This document shows, piece by piece, positions 1 to 5,814 of a stretch of 10,328 bases of DNA. Origin of the DNA: Gammaproteobacteria bacterium (GTDB lineage: Bacteria; Pseudomonadota; Gammaproteobacteria; Xanthomonadales; Wenzhouxiangellaceae); contig PWWM01000138.1 of assembly GCA_003561495.1 (NCBI GenBank), forward strand, positions 1-10,328. Reading direction: 5' to 3'. The translations under genes were made by a program, and so were the position numbers. Under the pieces are notes generated by a model that saw only the letters and a list, made by a program, of their open reading frames with translations, made no database searches and was not told the origin of the DNA. Positions within the stretch are counted from its first letter, which is position 1. Each line of letters opens with the position of its first letter.

Positions 1-206
1 GCGTGAATGCGACCGTTGCGAAAGACCAGGTCGGCGCCTTCGAGAATGCCTTCGTCGGTCCCGGTCCAGATGGTGGCATCACGGATGAGGACGGCTGAAG
101 GTTGCTCCGGTTGCGGGCTGTTCCAGGCCTCGATATCGGGCGTCCAGTCCGCATGGGCCGAAAGCCCGGCCAATGAAAGACCGATGAGTGTGATCAGGGT
201 ACGCAT
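1..206 (-). CDS. Exported amidohydrolase family protein, N-terminal part (cut by window edge)
   Basis: The reverse strand from the ATG at 206 reads M-R-T-L-I-T-L-I-G-L-S-L-A-G-L-S-A-H-A, a signal peptide with a likely cut after AHA. It continues with residues such as AVLIRDATIWTGTDEGILEG and DLVFRNGRIHA. This is the small beta-sandwich segment that precedes the metal-dependent barrel in imidazolonepropionase/dihydroorotase-like amidohydrolases. Only 68 codons are present, so the HxH motif and the rest of the barrel lie outside the window. The start is well supported: GAGGAGG (214-220 on the plus-strand map, read in reverse) sits 7 nt upstream, inside the end of the preceding gene. The ATG shares one base with that gene's stop (TGATG), which suggests translational coupling. 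The product should be periplasmic. The substrate is unknown; cyclic imides, amides or peptides are typical for the superfamily. Confidence 0.85.
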   Translation of the reverse strand, partial: MRTLITLIGLSLAGLSAHADWTPDIEAWNSPQPEQPSAVLIRDATIWTGTDEGILEGADLVFRNGRIH

Positions 207-1825
207 CAGATCGCCTCCTCTTCGTCAGGGCCGGCGGTGCGCCGGGCGCGAACGGTGAATTCTCCGAACGGCCCGCTGCCGCTGCCGCGGCCACGATCAC
301 CGTCGATGTTCATGCGGATGGTGATGGTGCCGGCTGCACCCAGACGTCCGGCGTCGATGCTGGCGACAACCTGCTCGCCGCTGACGCGAACATCGCTCAA
401 TGGCGCCTCGGTACCCATCACGACAAAATTGCCCTCCATGCGTGTCGGCGGACCACGCAGCACCAGGGAGGCATCGATCTCGCCCATGCTGCCCGCGCCC
501 AGGGTCAGCGCCCAGGTGCCGGCCGGATCAACGGCCGGGGGAACCAGGGCTGCCAGTACGGGGCGCTGTCCGTCAACCCAGACTTCGGTAATTGAAGGTG
601 CTTCGGTAAACAGCTCCCCTTCGACCAGCACAAGGTTGGCCATCATGCCGGGTGCAACCCGCCCCAGGCGGTCCGACAGGCCAAGCCAGTCAGCCGGTTC
701 GGTGGTCAATGCGGCCAGGGCAAGGTCGGCATCCAGCCCGCGCTCGATGGCTTTACCCAGTTGCTCGAACAGGCCATTGGGCTGGGATTGACCCTTTGTC
801 GTCCACATCAGCGGCACACCGGCCTCGGTCAGACGACGCGCATTGTCCGGGGCGTACTGCCAGTGGCGCAATTCTTCGAGCGATACATTGCGGTCGTTCT
901 CGTCGCTGACATCGGGGGTCTCGGGAAAGTCCAGCGGCAGAATATGACGAACCGGCCGTTGCTCGAGAGCATGCAGGCGGCGGTATTCCTCACCGTGACC
1001 GACCACGACCAGGTCGACATCGCCGGGCTCGATGAATTCCAGAATGCGCAGGGTGTCGAGCAAATCCTGGGACTCAAAGATCAGTGGAACTGATCCGTCC
1101 AGCATGGGGGCCAGATCATCCAGTCCCTCCAGCCATTCCGGACGTGGCTGGGAGGGATTGTTCTCCCAGGCCTGTCGGGCCGCCATTTGCCAGCGGGCGT
1201 CATCGAAGGTCTGGCGCATCAGCGCAACGGCGCCCATCAGTGAATTCGGGAAGTTGCGCTGTTGGCTACGGCCATCGAACGAGGCGAACTGGCCGAATGA
1301 GCTGCGCAGCAGATTGCGACTCATGCCCCCTTCGCCGGTGTTGGCGACCAGGCCGTGACCGCGCAAGAGCCCGTCGGAGGCAGCCATTACCACGGTGGTG
1401 AATCCCGCCCCGCGCAACGCCTGAATGTCATCCTCGGGCCAATCGCGAGCCCTGAGACGACGATCCGGGTGAATCAGCGTATGACGTCCCGGTGGGGCGC
1501 CGGCGTTTTCATTCTCACCGTCACCTTCGAGGTCGACCAGAAAATAGGGCTCGATCAGACCGGCATAGACGGTGATCGGGTCTTCATCTTCGTCGCGCTC
1601 GAAGCTGTGCACGCGGGCATCGTCGGGGATGCTGATGCCTGCACCCACCGCTTCGATGATGCCGTCACGGATCACGATGGCGCCGGATTCAATCACTTCC
1701 CCGGGGGCTGTGACAATGCGCACCTCGGTCAGTGCGTGGACATTTGGGGTGGGCTGACGCAGTTGGTCAGCAGCCACGGTGCCCGCCAAAAGCACCAGCA
1801 GGCAGAATAGGACTGTGTGTGGCAA
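206..1825 (-). CDS. Exported amidohydrolase-like protein with degenerate active site
   Basis: This 539-residue protein has a signal peptide at about residues 1-19 (cleavage near TVAA-DQ). It has an amidohydrolase N-terminal beta segment (about 30-75), a barrel region (about 85-400) ending in the family signature PGMMANLVL (392-400), and a C-terminal beta-rich extension (about 430-539) starting GTWALTLGAG. Where active enzymes carry GLIDxHxH, this one has GLIEPYF (89-95), so both metal-binding histidines are absent. The usual late G-T-D metal/catalytic aspartate region reads WTTKG (341-345). I infer a pseudoenzyme, perhaps a partner or scaffold for the tandem amidohydrolase that follows it. 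The start is TTG at 1825, chosen because GGAG lies 8 nt upstream and the reading begins directly with the signal peptide. Related proteins are, as I recall, sometimes fused into one polypeptide of about 1000 residues. Family membership is firm and loss of activity is inferred from motifs. Confidence 0.9.
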   Translation of the reverse strand: MPHTVLFCLLVLLAGTVAADQLRQPTPNVHALTEVRIVTAPGEVIESGAIVIRDGIIEAVGAGISIPDDARVHSFERDEDEDPITVYAGLIEPYFLVDLEGDGENENAGAPPGRHTLIHPDRRLRARDWPEDDIQALRGAGFTTVVMAASDGLLRGHGLVANTGEGGMSRNLLRSSFGQFASFDGRSQQRNFPNSLMGAVALMRQTFDDARWQMAARQAWENNPSQPRPEWLEGLDDLAPMLDGSVPLIFESQDLLDTLRILEFIEPGDVDLVVVGHGEEYRRLHALEQRPVRHILPLDFPETPDVSDENDRNVSLEELRHWQYAPDNARRLTEAGVPLMWTTKGQSQPNGLFEQLGKAIERGLDADLALAALTTEPADWLGLSDRLGRVAPGMMANLVLVEGELFTEAPSITEVWVDGQRPVLAALVPPAVDPAGTWALTLGAGSMGEIDASLVLRGPPTRMEGNFVVMGTEAPLSDVRVSGEQVVASIDAGRLGAAGTITIRMNIDGDRGRGSGSGPFGEFTVRARRTAGPDEEEAI

Positions 1826-1945
1826 GGAAGATTCTCCGGTGTGGCACGATCAATCGCACTACCATAATGCCTAATCGGGGTGAATGCATAGTCCAGAAGT
1901 CATGGTTGCCGAAGGAATGCGTTCTCCAAGTCAAACCCGAGTTGC

Positions 1946-3013
1946 ATGAGGGACGTGAGCGTGCTGACCTGGATCGGAATCGTTGTTTGTCTGTCTCAAT
2001 CAGCCCTGCTTTCGGGGCTGAATCTTGGGCTTTTCTCCCTGAGCAAGCTGGAACTGGAGGTTGAGGCACGCCAGGGCAATGCCCGGGCACAGCGCGTGCT
2101 GGATGTTCGTCAGGACGCCAACTTTGCCCTGGTCACCATTTTGTGGGCCAATGTCGGCGTCAACGTATTGTTGGCCTTGCTGTCCGGATCGGTGATGGGT
2201 GCGGTGGCTGCATTCCTGTTTTCCACGGTTGTCATCACCATATTTGCCGAGATCATCCCACAGTCCTATTTCACTCGAAATGCCTTGCGAATGGCATCGC
2301 TGCTGGCCCCCATGCTGCGCCTTTATCAGCTCGTGTTGTATCCCGTGGCCAGGCCAACGGCCTGGGTATTGAATGCATGGCTCGGCCAGGAGATGATCAG
2401 CTACTACCGTGAGCATGACATGCGGCGGCTGATTCAGCTTCACATGGAATCCAGTGAGAGTGATATTGCCCGTATGGAAGGTCAGGGCGCTTTGAACTTT
2501 CTTGATATCGACGATGTACCACTGGAGCAGGAAGGAGAATTGCTGGATCCCGACAGCGTGATAGAAATGGAGTTCGACAATGGCCGACCGCGCTTTCCGG
2601 CTTTTTCGGGCTCGCCGGAGGATCCGTTTTTGCAGGCGGTCAACAGGTCCGGGAAAAGCTGGGTGGTACTGGTGGATGGTGCGGGAGAGCCCCGTCTGCT
2701 GCTGGATGCCAATGAATTTCTGCGTGACGCACTGTTTTCGAAGGAGAAAACACGTCCGTTACGACACTGCCATCGACCGGTGCTGGTTCGCGACGGTAAG
2801 CGCAAGCTCGGCGAATTGATTCAGCGGTTCAAGGTGCACAGCGGGCCCGAGGGCGACGAGATTGTCGATGAGGATGTCTTCCTGCTGTGGGGAGAACAGC
2901 CTCGTGTCGTGACCGGTAACGACATCCTGGGCCGGCTGCTGCGTGGCATTGTGCCTGTGACCTCGGAACCGGCACATGAACTCATGATGCCGGGTCAGCC
3001 CTCGCCGCAGTAG
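1946..3013 (+). CDS. DUF21/CNNM-family membrane protein (CorC/hemolysin-related)
   Basis: The N-terminal half is a DUF21 (CNNM transmembrane) domain. Hydrophobic segments lie at about residues 8-30, 61-82, 86-104 and 117-146. Typical motifs are SGLNLGLFSLSKLELEVEA (23-41), NFALVTILWANVGVNVLL (59-76) and AEIIPQSYFTRNAL (101-114). CNNM/CorC proteins are linked to Mg2+ (or other divalent cation) export. The second half (about 170-350) is soluble and in the place of the CBS pair, but I see only weak CBS resemblance. No separate CorC/HlyC acidic domain is obvious, and at 355 residues it is shorter than typical CorC-type DUF21 proteins of 420-450. Start choice is uncertain: the ATG at 1946 has no clear ribosome site, whereas GTG at 1961 has GAGG at 1948-1951, 9 nt upstream, and would give 350 residues. 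The 3' end overlaps the convergent lipoprotein gene by 19 nt. Confidence 0.9.
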   Translation: MRDVSVLTWIGIVVCLSQSALLSGLNLGLFSLSKLELEVEARQGNARAQRVLDVRQDANFALVTILWANVGVNVLLALLSGSVMGAVAAFLFSTVVITIFAEIIPQSYFTRNALRMASLLAPMLRLYQLVLYPVARPTAWVLNAWLGQEMISYYREHDMRRLIQLHMESSESDIARMEGQGALNFLDIDDVPLEQEGELLDPDSVIEMEFDNGRPRFPAFSGSPEDPFLQAVNRSGKSWVVLVDGAGEPRLLLDANEFLRDALFSKEKTRPLRHCHRPVLVRDGKRKLGELIQRFKVHSGPEGDEIVDEDVFLLWGEQPRVVTGNDILGRLLRGIVPVTSEPAHELMMPGQPSPQ

Positions 3014-3321
3014 TAAATGGTATAGCGGCGCCGACCATCGCGTACCGGGCCATCCGGGACAATGGCGTCGCCGTTGACATCCAGGGCGCTGTTACGTGCC
3101 AGGGTGGTCAGTTCTTCCTCGACCTTGCCGGGTGAGCGTTGGACGGCGCCGACGCGGTCTCGTACCGAAACCGTGGTATTGGCCAGGTGTTCACAATTTG
3201 TGACCTGGTGAGGCTCAAGCAGGCGAACCTGTGTGGCGCCGGACTCGGGTTGAACCCAGGTACAGGCGCCGACGAGCGCGACGCTCAAGCCCAGCAATAC
3301 GCACTTGGATGGCAGATTCAT
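2995..3321 (-). CDS. Small outer-membrane-type lipoprotein, DUF4156 (RcsF-like)
   Basis: This 108-residue protein begins with a lipoprotein signal peptide whose lipobox is VGAC, giving acylated Cys20 (the start used is the ATG at 3321). A start further upstream would add a polar leader ahead of the signal sequence and is unlikely. The mature part matches the DUF4156 pattern: a cysteine early (NCEHL, Cys43), a segment of the type SPGKVEEELTTLARNSAL, a short DGDAIVPDGP-like turn, and a terminal YTIYYC (Cys105). The two cysteines may form a disulfide, as in RcsF, the envelope-stress lipoprotein. I infer an envelope location; a role in Rcs-like signalling is not shown. The gene is divergent from the cysteine synthase-like gene with 111 bp between starts, and convergent with the DUF21 gene. 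Confidence 0.85.
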   Translation of the reverse strand: MNLPSKCVLLGLSVALVGACTWVQPESGATQVRLLEPHQVTNCEHLANTTVSVRDRVGAVQRSPGKVEEELTTLARNSALDVNGDAIVPDGPVRDGRRRYTIYYCGEG

Positions 3322-3350
3322 GGGCAAATACTCTACAGCAAACCCCGGAT

Positions 3351-3364
3351 TTATATCGATATAA
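3351..3364. promoter_or_regulatory. Perfect 14-bp palindrome in divergent intergenic region
   Basis: TTATATCGATATAA is a perfect dyad with 7-bp arms. Symmetry continues outward as GGAT on the left and ATCC on the right, broken by one inserted base. It lies in the 111-bp gap between the divergent lipoprotein and cysteine synthase-like genes, 30 nt upstream of the first and 68 nt upstream of the second. This placement suits an operator acting on one or both promoters. No known regulator motif was recognised, and an AT-rich dyad could also arise by chance. Confidence 0.4.
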
Positions 3365-3374
3365 CATCCCGGCC

Positions 3375-3403
3375 TGTTCAATTTCACGCCTGCCGCCTAA
3401 AAT
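3375..3403 (+). promoter_or_regulatory. Candidate promoter for the cysteine synthase-like gene
   Basis: A good -10 hexamer TAAAAT (3398-3403, 5 of 6 to consensus) has TGTTCA (3375-3380, 3 of 6) 17 bp upstream. Predicted transcription would start near 3410 with a leader of about 20 nt. The -35 is weak, so this is tentative. Confidence 0.33.
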
Positions 3404-3432
3404 CCGCACTTCATTCGCATCCTGACCAGGTC

Positions 3433-4434
3433 ATGAGAAATCCCCAGAGCTTCCTTGACGCCGTGGGCGAAACGCCACTGATACGTCTGAAACTGGCGTC
3501 CGAATTGACCGGTTGCGAGATTTACGGAAAGTGCGAATTCATGAATCCGGGGGGATCGGTCAAGGACCGGGCGGCCAAGTATATGCTGCTCGATGCCGTG
3601 GAGTCCGGCAAAATCGAGGCCGGCGGTACGGTGGTCGAGGGTACGGCCGGCAATACCGGGATCGGCCTGACCCTGGCGGCCAACGCGCTTGGGATGAAGA
3701 CCATCATTGTCATGCCCGAGACCCAGTCGGAAGAGAAGAAGTCGGCATTGAGGGGCATGGGAGCGGATCTGCGCACTTTTCCGGCCGTGCCCTATCGGAA
3801 TCCGGAAAACTATGTTCACCAGGCGCGCAGACTGGCCGAGTCCCTGACCAGCGAGCATGGTGTTTTCTATGCCAACCAGTGGGACAATACCTCCAATCGC
3901 GAAGGGCACATGCGTTCAACCGCTCCGGAGATCTGGCGACAACTCGATGGTAGGATCGACGCCTTCGTCTGTGCCGTCGGTACGGGAGGTACGCTGGCGG
4001 GCTTGTCGATGTGGCTCAAGGAGCGCAAATCCGATGTCGTGATTGCCGCCGCGGACCCGGATGGGGCAGGGATCTACAACTGGGTCAAGCATGGCGAGAT
4101 CAAGTCCTCGGGCAGTTCCATCACCGAGGGGATCGGCCAGAACCGGGTCACCGGCAACCTGGAGGGCGCGCTGATCGACGAGGCTTTCAATATTCCGGAT
4201 ACCGAGCTGTTGCCGGTGTTGTGGGACCTGATCGGCAAGGAAGGTTTGTATCTCGGCGCCTCCAGCGGCATCAATGTCGCCGGCGCCATTCGCCTGGGTC
4301 AACAAATGGGGCCGGGTCATACCATCGTGACCGTGCTGTGCGACTCGGCCAGTCGCTACGAGTCCCGCTTGTTCAACCCGGAATTCCTGTCCGAACGCAA
4401 CCTGCCGCCACCGCCCTGGTTGCCATCAGATTGA
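3433..4434 (+). CDS. PLP-dependent cysteine synthase family protein (CysK/Cds1-like)
   Basis: This 333-residue cytoplasmic enzyme is a fold-type II PLP protein. The Schiff-base lysine is Lys44 in NPGGSVKDRAA. The substrate (asparagine) loop reads EGTAGNTGIG (69-78), and the PLP phosphate-binding loop is GTGGTLAG (183-190). Cys303-Asp304-Ser305 supplies the serine expected at the pyridine nitrogen. Family knowledge predicts O-acetylserine + sulfide to cysteine, or the reverse-type cysteine desulfhydrase reaction. The GTAGNTG loop (rather than GTSGNTG) and the C-terminal block RYESRLFNPEFL resemble Cds1/YGR012W-type members, so desulfhydrase activity is a serious alternative. The ATG at 3433 is chosen because homology starts at once (NPQSFLDAVGETPLIRL); reading further upstream gives unconserved sequence. 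The ribosome site is weak (CCAGG). No cysE or other sulfur gene is adjacent. Confidence 0.92.
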   Translation: MRNPQSFLDAVGETPLIRLKLASELTGCEIYGKCEFMNPGGSVKDRAAKYMLLDAVESGKIEAGGTVVEGTAGNTGIGLTLAANALGMKTIIVMPETQSEEKKSALRGMGADLRTFPAVPYRNPENYVHQARRLAESLTSEHGVFYANQWDNTSNREGHMRSTAPEIWRQLDGRIDAFVCAVGTGGTLAGLSMWLKERKSDVVIAAADPDGAGIYNWVKHGEIKSSGSSITEGIGQNRVTGNLEGALIDEAFNIPDTELLPVLWDLIGKEGLYLGASSGINVAGAIRLGQQMGPGHTIVTVLCDSASRYESRLFNPEFLSERNLPPPPWLPSD

Positions 4435-4626
4435 TTCCACAGCGAAGAAATTTTCCTCTGTGACCTCTGCGCTTCTCAATTGGCAGACTTCGGAATTCAC
4501 CACGGGGGCACCGAGGAGGGTTGATGTAATCTTCGGGGTTTGTCCGGCTCAGTCTGGAGTCTATGGGGGCGGGGCGACGAGTCGCCTTGCCCGGTGCCGC
4601 GCTCGAGGTGAACGGCCTGGTCGATG
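4435..4626. other. Non-coding intergenic segment with weak hairpins and decayed repeat-like sequence
   Basis: No credible gene was found between the stop at 4434 and the mobile element. Just after the stop, CACAG (4438-4442) and CTGTG (4458-4462) bracket an imperfect AT-rich stem that might weakly terminate transcription. Stretches such as CACCACGGGGGCACCGAGG (4499-4517) and the reverse-strand CAGAGGTCACAGAGGAAAA resemble CACAGAGG-type repeats I have seen between genes in environmental bacteria, but they are too degenerate here to call. A strong stem-loop follows at 4567-4592 and is listed separately. Confidence 0.5.
4567..4592. repeat. Strong palindromic stem-loop, REP-like
   Basis: GGGCGGGGCGAC (4567-4578) pairs with GTCGCCTTGCCC (4581-4592) across a GA turn. 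Ten Watson-Crick pairs flank two G-U wobble pairs. No T-run follows on either strand, so it is not a classical intrinsic terminator. It may be a REP-type element or an mRNA 3'-end stabiliser. Only one copy is visible here. Confidence 0.45.
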
Positions 4627-4630
4627 TTAA

Positions 4631-4654
4631 GGAGCCTCTGAATAACTCTGCGCG
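4631..4654 (+). repeat. Left terminal inverted repeat of the MITE
   Basis: It begins GGAGCCTCTGAATAAC and differs from the right end at one base (T versus C at the 13th position). With one gap the match extends to 4660. It is flanked by TTAA at 4627-4630. Confidence 0.82.
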
Positions 4655-4667
4655 GGCGCGACGGCGC

Positions 4668-4756
4668 CTTTGCGGGAGGCTCCGGCTCGGCTTGGGCGAG
4701 CGCGGTTTGGTCATTCCAAATAAGCGAGCCCAAACGAGGCGGAGACCCCGCAAAGG
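4668..4756. repeat. Internal hairpin 1 of the MITE
   Basis: CCTTTGCGGG (4668-4677) is the exact reverse complement of CCCGCAAAGG (4747-4756). The enclosed sequence contains further inverted matches, such as GCTTGGGCGAGC against GCGAGCCCAAAC. It would form a long branched stem in single-stranded DNA or RNA. Confidence 0.6.
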
Positions 4757-4770
4757 CCCGTCCCGTAAGG

Positions 4771-4874
4771 GTTTTGCCGGAGAGGCCGCATTTCGATCGT
4801 TGCGCCGCTCGGCCGTAGCTACGGCTACTGTCACTCGCGTCGCCCCAACCGATCTGCGGCCTCTCCGACAAAAC
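4771..4874. repeat. Internal hairpin 2 of the MITE
   Basis: GTTTTGCCGGAGAGGCCGCA (4771-4790) pairs with 4855-4874 with 19 of 20 positions complementary. The loop contains a perfect 14-bp palindrome GCCGTAGCTACGGC (4812-4825), which can form a stem at the tip. Confidence 0.65.
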
Positions 4875-4880
4875 GCGCTC

Positions 4881-4904
4881 CGCGCAGAGTTGTTCAGAGG
4901 CTCC
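4881..4904 (-). repeat. Right terminal inverted repeat of the MITE
   Basis: On the minus strand it begins GGAGCCTCTGAACAAC, matching the left end at 23 of 24 positions. It is flanked by TTAA at 4905-4908. GTTCAGAGGC recurs outside the element at 4909-4918, as a direct repeat of the terminal segment at 4892-4901. Confidence 0.82.
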
Positions 4905-4977
4905 TTAAGTTCAGAGGCGTTCTGGTGCCACCCGATGCCTCTCCTCACTTTCCTATCCTGCCAATCGGCTTGTAAAG

Positions 4978-5730
4978 TCAGCCTTCCTCGTCCATTCCGG
5001 GTTGAGCAAAAAAATAGCCCTGAAAGAACTCCACCCCGGCCTCACTGAGCCAGCGAAATTCCTCGGCCTTTTCGACGCCGCTGGCAATGACCGCGGCACT
5101 CAGGCTCTTGCAAGTAGCAATCGCGCCACGGACGATGGCCTGGGCGGTAGGGTTGTCATGAATGTTCTCGACCAGGTGATGGGCCAGTTTCAGGCAGGTC
5201 GGCTGGAAGGCCGCAACCGGTTGCAAATCGGCATCTCGTGAACCGAAGTTGTCGGCCAGGGTCATGAATCCGGCTTCATGGATCTTGTCTCGCACCTCGC
5301 GCAATTGCTTGCCGCGGCCGATGGCCTCGAGGTTGTATAGCTCCAGTACGATATTTGCGAGTTCGATGCCATGGCGGTTGGCGATATGTCGGGTCACGGC
5401 CAGAACCAGATCGACATTGTCTGCCTTGACATCGGTGCAGTTCAAATGGAGCTTGCCGTCTATGCCAAATTTCGCCGCTGCCTCGATGGCCCTGACCCGG
5501 CATGCCTGGTCAAACGAAAAGCGCTGGTCGTGCGGAACACGACTCATGACCAGCGCAGCAGGTTCCTTTCGAATCCCTCGAACCAGGGCTTCGAATCCAA
5601 CGACATCCTGCTCCCTGGCATCGACAATGGTCTGGAACGCAAAGTTGATGTCGGACCCGACCAGGGCGTGATAGTTGCGAATGTGCTCCCGCAGATCAAA
5701 GTCTGCCAGAGACGGATCAGTGCTGCTCAT
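4978..5730 (-). CDS. Stand-alone EAL-domain protein, degenerate catalytic site
   Basis: The 250 residues are almost entirely one EAL domain (about 25-248), with no PAS, GGDEF, BLUF or membrane segment. Retained landmarks are FQTIVDA (32-38), FEALVRG with Glu47, LHLNCTD with Asn97, LELYN with Glu130, Lys181 in LKLAHHL, and FFQGYFFAQP with Gln237. Substitutions occur at key sites. The DDFG motif reads DNFG (160-163), the aspartate after LK-(I/L) is Ala183, and the A-E-G-V-E motif reads ASGVE (216-220). Active EAL enzymes hydrolyse c-di-GMP to pGpG using two metals held by these acids. I infer weak or no catalysis and a c-di-GMP-binding or protein-binding role, as for YdiV- and YcgF-like proteins. 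The ATG at 5730 has GGGGAAG a few bases upstream. It lies 111 bp downstream of the ABC operon on the same strand. Confidence 0.88.
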   Translation of the reverse strand: MSSTDPSLADFDLREHIRNYHALVGSDINFAFQTIVDAREQDVVGFEALVRGIRKEPAALVMSRVPHDQRFSFDQACRVRAIEAAAKFGIDGKLHLNCTDVKADNVDLVLAVTRHIANRHGIELANIVLELYNLEAIGRGKQLREVRDKIHEAGFMTLADNFGSRDADLQPVAAFQPTCLKLAHHLVENIHDNPTAQAIVRGAIATCKSLSAAVIASGVEKAEEFRWLSEAGVEFFQGYFFAQPGMDEEG

Positions 5731-5754
5731 GTTGCTTCCCCTTGTACTGAAACC

Positions 5755-5769
5755 CCCGGCGCTGCCGGG
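5755..5769 (-). other. GC stem-loop in the leader of the EAL gene
   Basis: CCCGGC and GCCGGG form a perfect 6-bp stem around a 3-nt loop, 24 nt upstream of the ATG of the EAL gene. It could affect translation or mRNA stability. No T-run follows in the direction of the gene. Confidence 0.4.
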
Positions 5770-5778
5770 CCAGCCGTC

Positions 5779-5807
5779 ATGATACCGCTGAATCCGGACA
5801 GTTGCAG
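5779..5807 (-). promoter_or_regulatory. Candidate promoter for the EAL gene
   Basis: On the minus strand, CTGCAA (5802-5807, 3 of 6 to the -35 consensus) is followed after 17 bp by TATCAT (5779-5784, 5 of 6 to the -10 consensus). It would let the EAL gene be transcribed separately from the ABC operon, with a leader of about 40 nt containing the GC stem-loop. Confidence 0.35.
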
Positions 5808-5814
5808 ATATTAG

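Larger units (their letters stand above)
4631..4904. mobile_element. MITE-like non-autonomous element, IS5-group-like ends
   Basis: The 274-bp element is bounded by terminal inverted repeats. The left end GGAGCCTCTGAATAACTC... (4631-4654) matches the reverse complement of 4881-4904 at 23 of 24 positions. A gapped extension reaches 4660 and 4874. TTAA lies directly outside both ends (4627-4630 and 4905-4908), fitting a 4-bp YTAR target duplication as made by IS5-group elements. The IR resembles the IS5 end pattern GG...GAATAA. No transposase is encoded, so it would need a full-length relative elsewhere in the genome. The interior folds into two hairpins (listed separately). Placement downstream of two convergent genes, cysteine synthase-like (plus) and EAL (minus), harms no coding sequence. 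Because TTAA is itself a palindrome, it could instead be the outermost part of the repeat. Confidence 0.8.

Noticed and set aside
1826..1945. Promoter-like hexamers in the divergent gap between the amidohydrolase and DUF21 genes (for example CATAAT at 1863-1868, and TTGACT on the minus strand)
   Set aside because: No -35/-10 pair with acceptable spacing and match could be assembled on either strand.
3322..3387. 22-residue upstream extension of the lipoprotein frame
   Set aside because: It would bury the lipoprotein signal peptide behind a polar leader and crosses the intergenic palindrome.
3139..3432. N-terminal extension of the cysteine synthase-like frame
   Set aside because: The added residues run antisense through the lipoprotein gene and the intergenic palindrome. 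Homology begins at the ATG at 3433.
4373..4948. Long open frames on both strands across the MITE (for example 4373-4948 minus and 4563-5048 plus)
   Set aside because: They are compositionally odd, rich in Arg/Pro/Ser, span inverted repeats and look like no known protein. GC-rich hairpin DNA often lacks stops.
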